Of a stretch of DNA of 64,000 bases, positions 49,401-63,439 are shown piece after piece. This DNA is from Chionis minor (lineage: Eukaryota > Chordata > Aves > Charadriiformes > Chionididae): the NCBI GenBank assembly GCA_013398295.1, contig VZSF01008499.1, forward strand, positions 1,471,775 through 1,535,774, in the 5' to 3' direction. The position numbers were made by a program, and so were the translations under genes. A model generated the notes under the pieces. It ran no database searches. It saw only the letters and a program-made list of their open reading frames with translations, and was not told the DNA's origin. Position 1 is the stretch's first letter; every line of letters starts with the position of its first letter.

Positions 49401-52400
49401 AACGATGATTCCAGGGGCTCCAGGGCTATTCACAGACAGAGAAATTACTAAATCTCCTCTTCCGCTTTCCCCATCCATAGGTAAATCCACATCTAACCAT
49501 TTTCCACCAAAATCTTTTTGGCAGCTGCAAACTGCTGACCTTTCTACTCAAAAATCAACACTGCAACCACTGTCTGGATCACACCGTTTTCCCTTAGGCC
49601 TCAGTTTATTTAGGAAAAAACAACCCCCTCCCCCACAAAAAAACCCTCCAAAACACAGAATTCATTAAGACTAAAGCCACTGTTTTTCCAACAGCCTCAT
49701 AATGGTTCTTGCCCTTGCACTTCTTTTACTTCATTTTCCTTCTCCCATCATCATACCACAGGAATGCACTTCTTTTCCACTACTCCCTCTTTAACCAAAC
49801 CACCCACCAACTTTATATTCATTTGGCACATCACAACCAGGACACAGCTTTCAATCACAAATGAAGTCAGGTTCAAATTCACCCTTCTTTTGAGAGATCC
49901 CAATTTAAATTAAAAAAAAAAAAACAACAGAAGGAGAATTTTCTATTAGATACTCTTGTTACTTTAAAAAAAAAGCCACTTTTAAGGTATAATACAGGGA
50001 GTTAGACCAACTGGCTGTTTATGTACCTAGAAACTCCAATGTACTGTATCTATCAGGATACCTATGTACTGGACACTCAATACTCACTCTGACAAAACAG
50101 CTACTGTTAAAATTTCCAGTAAGTAATTAATTTGGTTTACCTTCTCATGAGCTTTTCTGCACGCTAGAAATAGACGTTATTTGCTTCCATGAAGACTGCT
50201 TCCCCATGGTTTATAAACATAGGCACTCTTAACTGTAAATACAGCTCTTGAAAGAGGGCACAACATTATGTTCCTCCTATTTGGGATGGTTTTAAATACA
50301 CACGGGGGGAAAAAAAATTACTGCTTACCAGTGTGATGTATAACGAGATATAAGCAGAGTTCCTCAACCCCTATGAATACTTAAAAGTTGGGGGAGAGGG
50401 GTAGGGGAGGAGATCTTGGTGGCAATCTTGTTTCTGAGGAAAAACATTTCAGGCATTATGAAATCATTCTTTTCAAAAGTGCCAGGAATAACAAAAACAA
50501 AGTACGGTTGCACTGAATCTATCTTGGCAGCAAGGTGCCATTGCGCAGTTTGTTACGTTCTCTCCTCTTGCTTTAAGGACCGACTTCCTAGTGGTGATAT
50601 AAGCATGGGCCAGAAAAGAAAGTATATTGAGAATTTTCAGACAAATTTGAAAAAATTTTCAATTTTTTCCATGGTCATTAAGTTTCATTTTTTAAATACT
50701 TTGATCTTGATTTTTAGAAGTATTATCATTTGGTCTCATTTTAAATAATGAAAATTATTGGTCCAAAGCTGTCTCTTGAAACCGCACTTACTAGCCAGAC
50801 AAAAGAGAAGAAATTTGAAAGCAATGTCTGACATTTTTACTTTGGTGCACAAGGAGAAAACAGAGAAAAGGCAGAGATTGCTATGTTGAGAATCCAATAC
50901 TGATAAAAGGCCTAAGAAGCCACTTCTTTTATCTTTACTTCATCAGACATGTAAATACTTACATGACATCGAAGAATGTTTTAGCATTAAGAACTATCAC
51001 AACTGAAAATATTGTTTTCTCTCTTCACCTGCTGGATGTGAACTCTGATTAATGTAAAGTGAGAGAGAAAATGGCACAGTATACATGTCTTTCTCTGAAA
51101 AAGCAAACCTCTGGTCACATTAATCATTATGGGCTAACAACATAACTACAAAGCCAATGACTTATCAATATTGCTTTGTAACAAGCCATCCTCAGGACAT
51201 AATCAATGATGCATTAGAAGCTTGCCTACCAGACTTCAGCTGAATGACAATAAAGACCTACCTGTTTGAACAATCAACACCACACACATCCTATATTCTG
51301 AAGAGCAGCACCTCAAAAAGAGCTCTCAGTCATGCTGTAGACTGACAAACCAAGCCAGTATACTGCAGTGTTTATGAAAACAAGATTACAGTCTTTGCTG
51401 TTTACAGCTTCATGTCCTGACTTTTACAGTGAAAAAAAATATCTTCCAGACCCTCCTTTTCAATGATGTAAAAATCAGGTGATACCCACCTAGCAGACTT
51501 ATAAAATAAGATACTCACGCACAACAGTATGAAAAAAAATATTTAACCACATTTGCTAATCATCAAGGAAGAGGTACTGTGCTGGAGCTCTTTTATACAG
51601 CCTTCTGCTACAGAAAGAAAAGAAACTGCACAGAAAGACAAGTTCTATGTAGTGTGCTTTACTGCTAACATCTTCCCCCCACCCATAGATGGCTTTCAAC
51701 ACTGATTTCCTTTTCATATTTCTGTCTTTACCTCTCAACATATACCTCTTCTCTATGTTATAATACATCCAAGTTTGTTGAACTATTCTGCGAACTCTAG
51801 AAAAGACCGTTTCTCCCTTAGCATAAAGGCAGAAGCGTTTTTCTGATTGCAGTTCTTATCAAATTATTTTTAAATTCTTATGAACAGCACAGATTCCCAT
51901 ATCTGTCCATCAATATTTTACTGTAAATGGGGTAGAAGTCCTGTTGTTCTACATACAGGTTGGATTTCTTAGCCTAGGAGAGGCACTGAATGATAGAGAA
52001 CTATAGAAGAAAACAACACTCAAAATATGAAGTATGATTAGCTTTTATAGATATACTACTTACCATAAATAAACTTTATTACACTTCAACCATTATTAAT
52101 ATCTTTTTTTTTTTTTTTGAGATAAGAAAGCAATTCACATGCAGTAAAAGATTTTTATAGCTAGACAGGCCCAACCACCATAGCAAACATGAATACAATT
52201 GCTGAACTTAATTTCACATTTTATGGACATAATCAAAAGTCTGAAAAAGAAGCCATCTTGCTAGATGCTTCCTTTTTCCAAGCCTTGAATTAATGACAGT
52301 GGCTTGGTCTTGCATATGTGCATCATGTAATTTTTTGCTAGTAACTAGATCCAATCACTTCTCAACTTCAGCTGAATTCCTCATACACAGTGAAAACTTT

Positions 52401-55400
52401 TTGGGTACCTCAGTGAACAACTCCTCGATATAACTTTGCTTCTTTTACACTTATCCAAAATACTGTGGGGAAGTTTAGGGATTAGAGCTAGTCAGCTAGC
52501 AACACACTGTTTATAAGGAAGTATTCATACTTAAGGGAACAGTAAATACAATAAATCACTAGCATACAGAACAACATGGATTACAGTAAGCAGCAAGTTT
52601 AGAACTGCCTTTATATTAAGGATTTGACTAAAGCACGGGCAGGAGTTAACTAAATGCAATCTATTACCTCAAATACTAAGTACTTTACAAAATGCCTTTT
52701 AGTGTAGACTTTGTGCTTTAAAGCAATGAATATCCTGCAAAACAATGATGGAAAGGAGCAAATATAACTGAAAAAACAGCTACTTGTGACTAAAAATTAA
52801 CATCATTACATTGTAGCTTTCCCTGAAGTCTTAAGGCAGGGGAGGGCACGGGAATGTAGTGGAGACAGTAACAGTTGGGAAAAACAAACCCACCAAAAAA
52901 CCCCAAAACAAAATAAAAACCAAAGTGGTGTGACTCATTTATAATACCATTCACTTAAAAAACCAAAAACATATTCTACAGTTGTCTTCTAAGATTCTGA
53001 AGAAGGGCTGGGGTGACAGGACTCAGAAATCAATAGCTACTCTATTCTGTATTCAGTAGCAACATCTGGGTGCAGATGCACATTCCAAAACCAGATGGCA
53101 TGAACCAGCTGCAGCCACACAGATTATCCCTCTGTGGAGTGTATCGGCCACATCCAAGCTGCACGTTGGGCTATGATCCACATGTTCAACAGCCTCTACT
53201 GCCTGGAATTAAATGAATGTAAGAACAGCTGACACGTGGAAGAGCAGGGAAGACTCTTTTGTTCCAAAACCCGAGAAAATGAAAGTGAAACGTAAACATT
53301 ATTTGTCATGTTACCTAGCATTATTTGGTCTTCATATATACATACAAGATTACTATTTAAACTATACACTATTTATTGAATGTTTAGGGACCTGTTTAAC
53401 ACACTGCTAGTGCACTTCTAATAGCCAAAATAGTTTTAGCTCCAATATTCATTACTGCTTGCCCAAGCCAACTCAAAACAAGAGATTCTTATTTTTTAAA
53501 AAGCTACAGAGAACATATTCTCACCTGAAAAGCAAATACCAAACAAAGTTTGCCAAGTACTTCCAGAAAGTGAAAAAATCTGAACAAGTCAATCAAGCCC
53601 AAGAGTATACCTCAATAAACAGAACAAACATACATTAAGCATCCACATACATAAAAGTGACAGAATAAACCACATACAAGTGCACGTAACTATAAATTTG
53701 AGTAATTAAAGACCATCTATTAACCAAGTGCTGCTAGAAATAAATGTTGTGCTATTAAAATTGTCCATAAGAAAACTAAGCCTCTATTCTACAGTGAGAT
53801 ATTTTAAACTGTTTCAGATGAATCGGAACCATTAATAACATTTGGGATTTCTTTCCATAATGAGCAAAAGAAATCAGCTTTATGCAAGGTCATTGATTCA
53901 GCCCTGAAACAGAATTCTTAATGATAACTTTGTACATTCTCAAATTAAATCTCAAAGAGCAGCTACAAATCCTGTAAAAGTAAGAGACAATGTTAGATAT
54001 ACTACAGGCATATCATGGGTTTCTTTCCCTAATGCAAAGAACTAACCAGGTCCAAATTTTGGTAATTACATCAAAAGCAGTAACAATACAGAAACAACTG
54101 TTTTATTAGCTGTTATCACTACACAATACCTCCACGTGCATCTTGACTAATGAGGCCAATCAGAGTTGTGTAAGATTCTCGCTGATAAGGCAAGCACGCG
54201 CTTTAGAAACATGTTTATATTTCTACTTGACAACTCTACAAAACCATCTTTTCCCCCACAAGCAGTAAGATAATTTTGCAACTCAGGTACGTATTTAAGT
54301 AACAAAGCTCTCTTTACTGGTACACTCACTTTACCAAGGTGTGGCACTCTTGAGGCATTAGGCAAGATGGAAGATGATTTCAATGGTCTCTCTTGAGATG
54401 TAAGTGAGCGTCAAAAACTCTCTGCCAGCCCTGCTTGGAGTCAGCCTAGGACACCCATTTCCCCACACACATACTACTTATTTCAGGTACTAAGAACAGA
54501 TATAAAATAAAGATCCCCAATGAAGAAACCAAAAAGATGGCTGTTCTCAGCATCTTATGACAATCTTTTTATAAAGGACTTTATGAGAACAGGTAAAGAT
54601 CGCTGAAAGACTCTACTGGCAAAGACCAGGGCCGTAATGATACTGTTCAATCTCCACTTCAGAAGAAATAACTACAAGGCTGCATTAGCACTAAAGATAA
54701 GTACTTTGTGAATTCCTATACCAGCAACTACTATGAGAACCAGTGAGTGCTTAACAGAAATTTTTAGAATATTTCAAGTTTTAGACTCTAGTCTGACTAT
54801 AGATATAAAGTGCTCCCAGAGCCCAAGTATTTTTGAATGATACAAAATAAAGAAAGCAGGCTCAGGCTGAACAAGAATGCTTAGCCATATTTTTAAAAGT
54901 TGCATTTAGGTAAGGACATACACAACAGTTTCATCTCCTGGTCTAGAAATCATGTTTGTTTTGGAGCCATTACTTGTTGGCTCTCAAGAAGCTTTACTTC
55001 CTTTTCAGGTCCACCGTAGTTACACAAGCACCAGAAATGTTTGCAGGTACAGGTCTCCCTGTCTAACAACAGACACGCTAAGCAGCAAGACACTGAAGCC
55101 TTGAGATATTAAGATAGAACACTTCCCAAACCCATATTTTTAAAATACAAGTTGCTAATAACAGACATACAAACCTTTTACAATCGGCACTGTACAATGC
55201 AACATTAATTTGAATCACTTGCTAAAGGACTTCTTCAAATACTGTATAATCACACATAGACACTTCCCAAGTAACAACTATTATTTTCACAGGCACAGTA
55301 TCAAGCATCTAAAAGATGACTCAACAGCTCGTTATCGAGCGCTGTATAGACAAATAGGGAGCTTCACCCATGTACAGTTAATTACAACTAACTCCAAACC

Positions 55401-55679
55401 GGCGCTGAGTAAAGTTATTCTCATTCTGAAATGATCTGCAGATTTTAGTGCATGAAGAGTTACGGAAGGCAGTGGAAGTTGCACTGGTAATACCAAAGCT
55501 CAGTAACCACATCTCATAAGATGAGCACCCCACAGTTGCTAACACCAATGCCCCTTCCCCAAACTTGAGAAAATTGCCCATACGTAAGCTTACATTTACA
55601 TTGAACCATGTAAGTAACCCCGCAGAATGTATTTTAACATGCAAAAGTATTAGCTATCCCCTTTTCCATTCCACTCTTT
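46451..55679. other. AT-rich unique sequence, no gene seen
   Basis: More than 9 kb without a recognised gene, RNA or interspersed repeat. It holds a 22-A run at 46866-46887, T/G low complexity at 49231-49270, a G-rich segment at about 50389-50412, a 15-T run at 52104-52118 and A/C low complexity at 52880-52925. The longest frame (110 codons, 50416-50748) looks random. Confidence 0.55.
46866..46887. repeat. Poly-A tract (22 A)
   Basis: The longest A run in the window. No retroposed element is recognised to its left, so it is called simple sequence. Confidence 0.85.
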
Positions 55680-56060
55680 CAGTACTCGCCGACAAATGAT
55701 GAAATGAGTCACAAGGGTCTTGTGAGTTGATGCACCACAGATATAACGTTCAATGTTTGGTCCGACAGAAGTTTCTGTGACTAGCGCCGTTTAACTTGGA
55801 TCAGTTGCTGCTGTTCTGTGCAAACCTATTTATACGAACAGAGCAGAGCGCCAAAACGGTTGCTTTGTAATGACTTTAGGCATGTTTGAATCCAGAAGGG
55901 AAACTCTTTATTTTCCCCGGGAATGCTACAAAGTTCCACTACGGCTTTACAGGGTAACCACGCAGATTAAGAAAGGCCCCTCGTTCACCTAGAGAAAGAT
56001 CAAATTATACTCCTGAATTGTTCTCCTGTTTCTCGGCTTTACTCTGAATGCGCTGAAATG
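55680..56060. promoter_or_regulatory. Candidate conserved regulatory block
   Basis: This block is less AT-rich and holds about 14 CpG dinucleotides in 380 bases, by hand count. It has a perfect AP-1 word TGAGTCA at 55705-55711, and GC-containing words such as GCGCCGTTTAAC and GCGCCAAAACGG. The texture resembles a vertebrate conserved noncoding element. There is no frame of note. Confidence 0.25.
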
Positions 56061-59000
56061 TTTGAAAACACCGTTTCTGAGAATTTGTCATCTGTAGTGT
56101 CAAAGGCATTCCTGGCAGAAAAAGAAAGTCTTGTTGAGGGCAAAATTCAGTCAAGATGACTGTAAAACCTAATCCACACCTTTGAATTTGGCCTGAATAT
56201 CCATCACTTAAACATCTTGTAAATGACCCAATTTGTTTACACGGCCCTGTAGCTTTTTATGACTTTTCCATAAAGAAGTTATTACATCCATTCCTTATAT
56301 TTTGTTTTAGAGCATTTGAATGAGCACCAGAACCACAAGCAAGTGAAACAGACTCTGCAGATGGAAGTGGCCTCATATAACTCACCACTACCGGTGAAAG
56401 AGTCAGAACAACACTTTCAGTTTGGAAATGCCATACCTTCACACACAGCAAAAGAATTTCCTGCACCATATGTCTTTTTTAATGTTTAACTATTGTATAA
56501 AAGGAGTGCTCGTTTCCTCTCAGTCAGAGGAGGAACCTGGAACCTCTAGGACTCGTGTCTCTGATTGTTTTGAACAAGCAGGAAGGCAGTCAGATGGTTA
56601 CGCGGTGAAGTATACCAAGGGAAGAAAAATAATTTCAAAATAAAAAAACTCCAACTTTTCCGATACTCTAGCTGCTACCATGCAATGACTCATCCAACAA
56701 AGCTCTCCAAGTAACGGTAAAAAGTAAAAGACTGGACAACTGCGTTTTCTGGAAAAGACTATAACTAAAGATACTTAAAATAAGTGATATCATTCATTAT
56801 TTCAGTAATCTCTTCCAGCAAAGGAATTTTCCCATGTCATGTGCTTCTAAACAAACAATGCCTTAAAGTGGCATAGAGAGATTAACAGCTATGGACCGAT
56901 GACACAGAAAGTGCGGTAAGTGTCACCAAGATCATTTTTCCAGTGTAAGCTACTCTTCAGATAGAACATTCCCTGGTATTTTACACCTGGACTTTTCCTT
57001 CACAGAAAATTACAGCTTTGCTCATATGCACCAAACTGGCTTAAAGATACAGAATATCAAAACTACAAAAAGGGCACCACTCCTTTACCTTTTACTGCCT
57101 GAACCTAGTTTGAAACCCATTTGTCAGATTACAGGACCAATTCCCTAATTAACTGCAGCATCTAACCTCCCACTTCCCCACCTTATGTAATTTACTGCCA
57201 ATTGATAATAAGAGTATTACAGCAAAGGCAATGCAAAAAGGAATTAAATGTACAGGAAACACAAGCAGCATTGTTTCCTTTTCCCAAGACGTTCTTTGCT
57301 TTTTCTGAGACAGATTTAGTATTTCAAGAAAAGCCACGTAAGGGCAATAAGGGAGTTTAAATCCAGCACTCAAAGTTACCACCAGCTATGCCAGACATTT
57401 GCTGAAAGCTTGGAAGACCTCCCTTGCTCTCCTTCAGGAGAACTGTAGTATCAATAGGGAACGTAAAATGATAGCTACCCAACTAACACCTCTGTTCTTC
57501 TACAAAACAGAGGACTCAAAAATTCAAATTTCTGTTTCCAGCCATAGTGCTGGCAAGGTGTGTGACCAGAGGAAAGCATCGGTCTCCCTGTCGCTGCCTG
57601 CTCTTTCACCTGGCTTTATTCAGAACCAGTGCATACTCTGCATTTCATGTAAAGAAATCAGTACAGCAGTGCTCAAACTGATCCCTGCCTGCATACTATT
57701 TTAATACAATTAATAATCAGTTTTAACAAACTGAAGGAGAAATTTCAGTGTTCAGAGCTTTCAGGGAGTAGAGGAATAGAGTTGCTCTTTGCCCTAGAAG
57801 AATCTCCTTAAACCATCTGTGTTTATAATGATACCTTGAATGAATTTACCATAAAGCACAAGATTAATGAATAATTTATGAGGATTAATTCACAAAAAGG
57901 CACGTTGCCACTGAAAAAACCACAGATAAGGTCTTACTGATTACTCCCTTGCAACCATCCCATTCTCACTGCTATAAAATGATGCCACTACATGGTAAAC
58001 AACCTTTGAACATTTTTTTATTTCATGTGCAAATGCTTATTCTGCCTGGATCATGTTGGACTGCAGTACATGGGAGGTTAATTCATATTCTCTTTCCCCA
58101 GCCCTGAACACCTGCATATGAAAACGGCTGTAAGAAAACAAAACGAAACGAAAAAAAAAGCCAGTGACTAGCACCGTGAACATCTTTACTGCAGAGTTAA
58201 CCCGTGTAGTCTCAAATTAGCCCAGCCTGAATGAGAACAGGCACACAAGGAAATAATAATCCAGCAGCTCAAAGAGACCAAACTAAACAGCTAATGAGTT
58301 CTTTTAACTTGAGTTGCAGCCAGCTCACCTAAGGTCTAGCCAGCGAAGGTAAAAGACCATTGACAAGTTCAGGGGTGGCACACACTCGCAGGACATCAGA
58401 GGAATCCACAGCAACAAGAAACCAAGCACCCTACGAGCCCAGTGCAAATGTACGGTCATGCCTATGCAACATGAATGTCAAGGTGCAAAACTGTGGGCAT
58501 GCTTAACAAAGAGAGAGTGCTTGGAACAGAACTAATTGAACTCAGAATAAAGACAGGCCTTGCTAACCCTAACGCAGAAGGCCTGCAGGAGACCAAGGAA
58601 TTGGCTGGGCTCTCTCCTTTCGCTTACTTTAATTTTCTAACAGTTCTTATACTCTCTGCATATAAGACACTCTCCATGAGTGTCTAGAGTCCTTCCTTGT
58701 GTCACCCAGTTGACCAACTTTGGTAGAAACCAATAAGGTTATGAAAACGTGTAGAGGTGCTACTGTGCACATGCTCTGTAAGATGGGGTAGCTTCACATA
58801 AAAGAAAACAGCATGCTGTAGGGTCATGAAATGAAGCACAAATAACCCAATGTAACACTGGGTATACGTTTATAAAATCTCAGTAGAAGGATGTCAAGAA
58901 GACATCAGAAGACAGATGAACCCTAAGGCTAGGATGTCTACGGATGGAGGCACAAGTAAGTTTTCCTGGCATTGCCACCTTAAAAAACATCCTACAATTT

Positions 59001-59389
59001 AATGAAATCTCTAGAAAACACAACCTTGTATTTTAGCTTCACAGTAGCACATTATGAATTTTCACTCACCTACTTGAACAAAAGCATTTCACATTCAAAC
59101 ACAAACCGCAAAAGTTTTCCCCAAAAGGGAATGACAGGGCTCAGTGAGTTTTAGCGTACAATTAATTCCTCAGAAACTCTGAAACAACTAATCACTCATA
59201 CAGATACCCAAGTGCTACTAAAATAACTGCATTTCTACACGTTAGCTCTATTCATTTTCTGTTGTGTAACTTCTTTTAAGTCCCACAGGTTTCTGCTGAA
59301 AGACTACTTATGTACAGGCCAACTCCTAAAACGCTTAAACACTGGGAAGCGTATTTTCCGTGATGCGCACATTGTGACTAAAAAGCCGT

Positions 59390-59417
59390 CTTTATCAGAC
59401 ATGGCCGTCTGATAAAG
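59390..59417. promoter_or_regulatory. Perfect 11-bp palindromic arms with GATA and SMAD-like words
   Basis: CTTTATCAGAC, ATGGCC, GTCTGATAAAG. Each arm carries a GATA-factor core (TTATC/GATAA) and a SMAD-type CAGAC/GTCTG word, so the site offers mirror-image binding sites for both factor classes. The pairing is exact and seen directly. Factor binding is inferred from known consensus words. Confidence 0.4.
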
Positions 59418-59958
59418 CCAAGAGCCATCTATGCAGCAACTGAAGAGGCTTATTTCCAGCTAAGGGAAGTAGGCTTGCACAGTGCATCCTCTTTCTAGTA
59501 ATCGAGAACTATCAGACACAGCAAAAACCAAAAGCAGAAACTACACAGCAACAAAAAAAAAACCAAAACCACTCTGCTATAATGCACAACCGCTGCTGTA
59601 GGATGCAAACCAGTACTTTGCTATTACATGTTGACTATATAATAACTTTATCCAAACCCTTTGAATCTAATTATCAGATATAAAAGACATTATGTTTATG
59701 GGAAGACAAAGTTCAACATAAGCCCATTGGTAGTATAGCTGTCAGTGTCTCAAGGTATGCCATGTTTCTTCTCCGTTATAAAACTCTGTATCTAACTGAA
59801 AAACAAACTAAAAACCCCCAAATGACACGTCATAAAGCTTCAAAGTCTGATCTGCAAACCTAATAAGAACTAGTAACTGCAAAAAAAAGGTTTTACATGT
59901 CTCTCCCTTAAATTCCATTCAAGATATTTAACAAAGACACAGGAAGGCTGGAATGCCG

Positions 59959-59979
59959 ACATACTTGGTACAAGTATGT
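59959..59979. repeat. Perfect 9-bp inverted repeat, 3-base spacer
   Basis: ACATACTTG, GTA, CAAGTATGT. The three-base spacing is that of steroid-receptor dimer sites, and GGTACA is present, but the second half-site is poor. It may equally be a chance palindrome. Confidence 0.5.
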
Positions 59980-62900
59980 AAAGGCCTGTGCTTTCAAAAC
60001 TCTTAATTTTACCTAACAGAAGAAACTGAGAGCAGCAGCAGGACTAAGAAGTCCCAAGCAGCACTCTGCTGAATAGCAGACAATATGCCAGAAATCAATT
60101 ACAAAGGCAAAAACCCATTTTTAAAACTTTCTTCCACTGCAATTTATTGCTGCGTTGAACAATTTCTCTAACTTGCCACAAATTCAAAAGAGGATGTGGT
60201 GCAATCCTTCACTCTCCAGGAAAAGGGTTTTAAAACATCTCAAAACAAGTCTTGGACTAAAATTAAACTTGAGAAAAATTGCATCACTATCAAGTTTCCC
60301 TTTAGATGACACGTGCTCGTATTTTATACTTCCTTGACTTCTAAAAATGAAGAAAATTTCTGCTATCCAGCGGTAGTCAACAGATTGTACTGGTACTCAT
60401 CAAGTCAACAAGAGTCACCAGAGGTGGCACTGATTCCTACCGCTCTGAAGTATGTCAGTTTATAAGAGATAATTTTGCAGTCAAATGACTGCACTCAAGC
60501 AAAAGCACTGACATTCCCATCTGTAAGGATTCGATGTGGTGCACCACTTGAACATCCACACCTTCTTTCAGTGAGTTAAATGAACTTAATCAGACACTTT
60601 ACGTTGTGATGTCATCCTCGTCCCTGAACAAGCCAGAAGCTCCCTTTGGAGAAGCATGAACTAGGGAATCCTCTAGGTAGTTGTGAGGAGGCCATGCGCA
60701 TGCCGAGGTGGTGAGAGAAGCTCCCTCTGGCACTTCAGCTACTCATTTAGTTCCAGCTGTATCCACCAACTTTTCCCAAGAACAGCCCAAGATGCACAAG
60801 TCTCGAACTCCAGCTCAAGGGCTCCTGTTTTGTTTGGGGGTTTTTTAAGCGACATAAATCTTGCCCATTTCAGAAGATATAAGTAATACATTATGAAGTA
60901 ACCAATTAGTGAAATTTATTATTAAGAGTTTCTGTTCATGCAGGGGAAGAAAAAAACCCCAAACTTTAATTAGAAATTAAGATCTTTCAAAAGATCACCA
61001 GTACCTTACCTGTGATGCAGGATTGACAGAAATCTAATAAGTGCTTTGGTTTTGTAAGATTTACTTCAGCAACTACTTACTGCTGTACTACTACACCTGA
61101 AACTGACTGCAGGAAAATTAATATGTCTAACTAGTTGGTTCTGGTGAGTTGCTAACTGACCTCAGTTTCTTGGTCTTTTGAAGTCATTCATTACTACATT
61201 TTAAATGTACCTGCTACATAAGGTAAACACTTCATTGCTTATGGCACCCAATAGTAGTTTTTACATTATTTTGTATAAAGACATCCTTATAATTCTCATA
61301 GAAATCATAACAGCTGGTAGCTTAGCAAAATCACTTTAAACATTTATCACTTCTTAGTCCTAATACAGCCAAGAAAACAGAACTTAAATTCTCCTGCCAT
61401 CTCATGTTGCAATCAAATCTAGATTAAACTAATAATATCACATAAGCAGGTGCACTTAGACCACCAGAGTAAAGTCATTAGAATTAAATTTACATTACTC
61501 AATCCATCAATAGCTCCCTCAGACATTGCTGAAACTACAGAAACATGATGGAGGTACTACATAAAAATAGCATTCAAAAGAAGATGGAAAAGTAGCAAGA
61601 ACTATAATAGAAAGAAGACATAAATAAACCATGCAAGTAATCAAATTCAACACACAAAAGATTGAGTTTTGTTCCTCAAAAGAAACTGAGTGATCAATTT
61701 TTCTTTGCTCTTTACTTCAACACAGAAAAATGGTAATAAATACATCAGACAGTCATCAGAGAACTGATAAAGCCACATAAGTATGAAAAACCCTTCAAAG
61801 CATAATCTGTTTTTCAACATGACAGAGAATTGTGGAAACTAAATCCATACAGGTAAGTGGGACCCATCACTACACGCACCATTGCTACTTCAGTTTCCAG
61901 AAAGTGATTGCATGAACTTCTTTGATCCTCCAGATGAATATTTACTCAGTTGAATTACAAATAAAAACATTAAAGATAAATATGAATTTTTCAAGGAAAT
62001 CACATAAACCCCCTTACTGTCAAGCAGAGTTTCCAAATAAAACCTGTTCTTAAAGAAAATCTGACTATAATGGAGAGCCAATACAAACAAGGAGGTAGTT
62101 TTAAGTGATTTCAAACGGAGCTACGCTGGCCCCACAACAACCATCATACTGAATTCCTAGGAGGTAGCAGCAAAATAATGTGCTCTAAGAATATCCAGTT
62201 TACAATTACAAAGAAATATTTACACTAGGAAATCGCCACCTAAAATGACATTCACTATGCAGCAGAAACAAGACAACTCCTTATGTCTGCTTTTAGTAAA
62301 TAAATCGAGTCAAACTGTAATTTTGAAGTTAATAATAATTTAGCTAATAAATAAATAAAAAACAATTACGAAAAAGTAAATCCTTAAGCACAAGCTTACC
62401 CTCTGTAACACAAGTAGTCCCACTGATTTCATAACTGGTCACAGACATCTTCAGTATCACCTTGAAGCAACAGCTATAGCACCCACGTGTGCAGCTGTAA
62501 TCCATTCTGCTGCAAAACTTCTTGGTCATTTTGCAGTTTCACAAGTACAGGGCAGAATTTTTACTTGCAAACTGCATTAGTGAAAAATCTCCCTCTCCCC
62601 TGACCAAAGATTATTTGGCATGCGAACAGCAATATCTCATTCTCATACTCCAGGGAGTTTTAACCTGCCTCTAGCTAAAAGCTATACAATCTTCAGATTG
62701 CAGTAGAGTGTAAAAATCACTCTAATTAAATCAAGTAAGAACTGGTTTGACCAGTGTTACCGATCCCCCAAATAATTAAAATCAGTTAAGAAAAGTCAGG
62801 GGTTGGTACTTACCTGTAGCTAGACTTGTGCTAATTTTTAAAATAAGTTTTGCAATTGAACCACTAGAAAGCAAACTTCAAGCAAGCTGCAAGAAGAACC

Positions 62901-63439
62901 TGGGCTGTTCTAAGTATAAACTACCAAAGAACACAGTTTCAGGGCACTTAAAAAAAAAAAAGAAAAAATTCTCCTGGCTTTGCATTTACTCTAAGATGTA
63001 GTGACTGTATCCTAGAGCACGCCAAATTGCATTGCAAACCAGTTGAAGCCTGACCTAAGGCAGCTGCATTTCTGATGTATGTGAACAGACTCTAGTTGGT
63101 GTTGTCACGTATACTTTTACATATTTACACCAGTTTTGCTTCTGTGCTGTATGATCTACCATTCACACTTCACTGTTGCGCTCCCGTTGTTGGACCCTGG
63201 TGGCCCTTCAGGGCCCAGCTGTGTTATCCTCTAACAAATCTCTTAGGGCAGACTGACAGCATCGCAGGTTTCTCTCCAGTCCTGGCAAAGTTAAAGCAAA
63301 GCAATGGTAATTCTGTGTCCCGATATGCTTCGCATCCACACTATGCAAATTTAACAGAAGGCAGCATAACAGCATGAGACTTTAGTATATTAGTGCCAAG
63401 TCCATTTTGTCACAAACTGGTGCCCTAAAACCTCTAAGC

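Larger units (their letters stand above)
56061..63439. other. AT-rich unique sequence, no gene seen
   Basis: No gene or interspersed repeat is recognised. The interval 58440-58700 has a slightly different texture, with an AATAAA at about 58545, and might be an old LTR-like insertion, but I cannot assign it. A minus-strand frame at 62344-62529 contains AGAGG|GTAAGC, a good splice-donor match at 62394-62400, without other exon support. The inverted repeats at 59390 and 59959 are listed separately. Confidence 0.5.

Noticed and set aside
50389..50412. G-rich segment as a quadruplex
   Set aside because: Only three runs of four or more G are present, short of the four needed.
53040..53215. GC-balanced segment that could be a repeat or exon
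   Set aside because: No splice signals, frame or family resemblance could be supported.
58440..58700. Possible LTR-like or old insertion with an AATAAA
   Set aside because: No recognised ends, no family match from memory and no target duplication; left as unique sequence.
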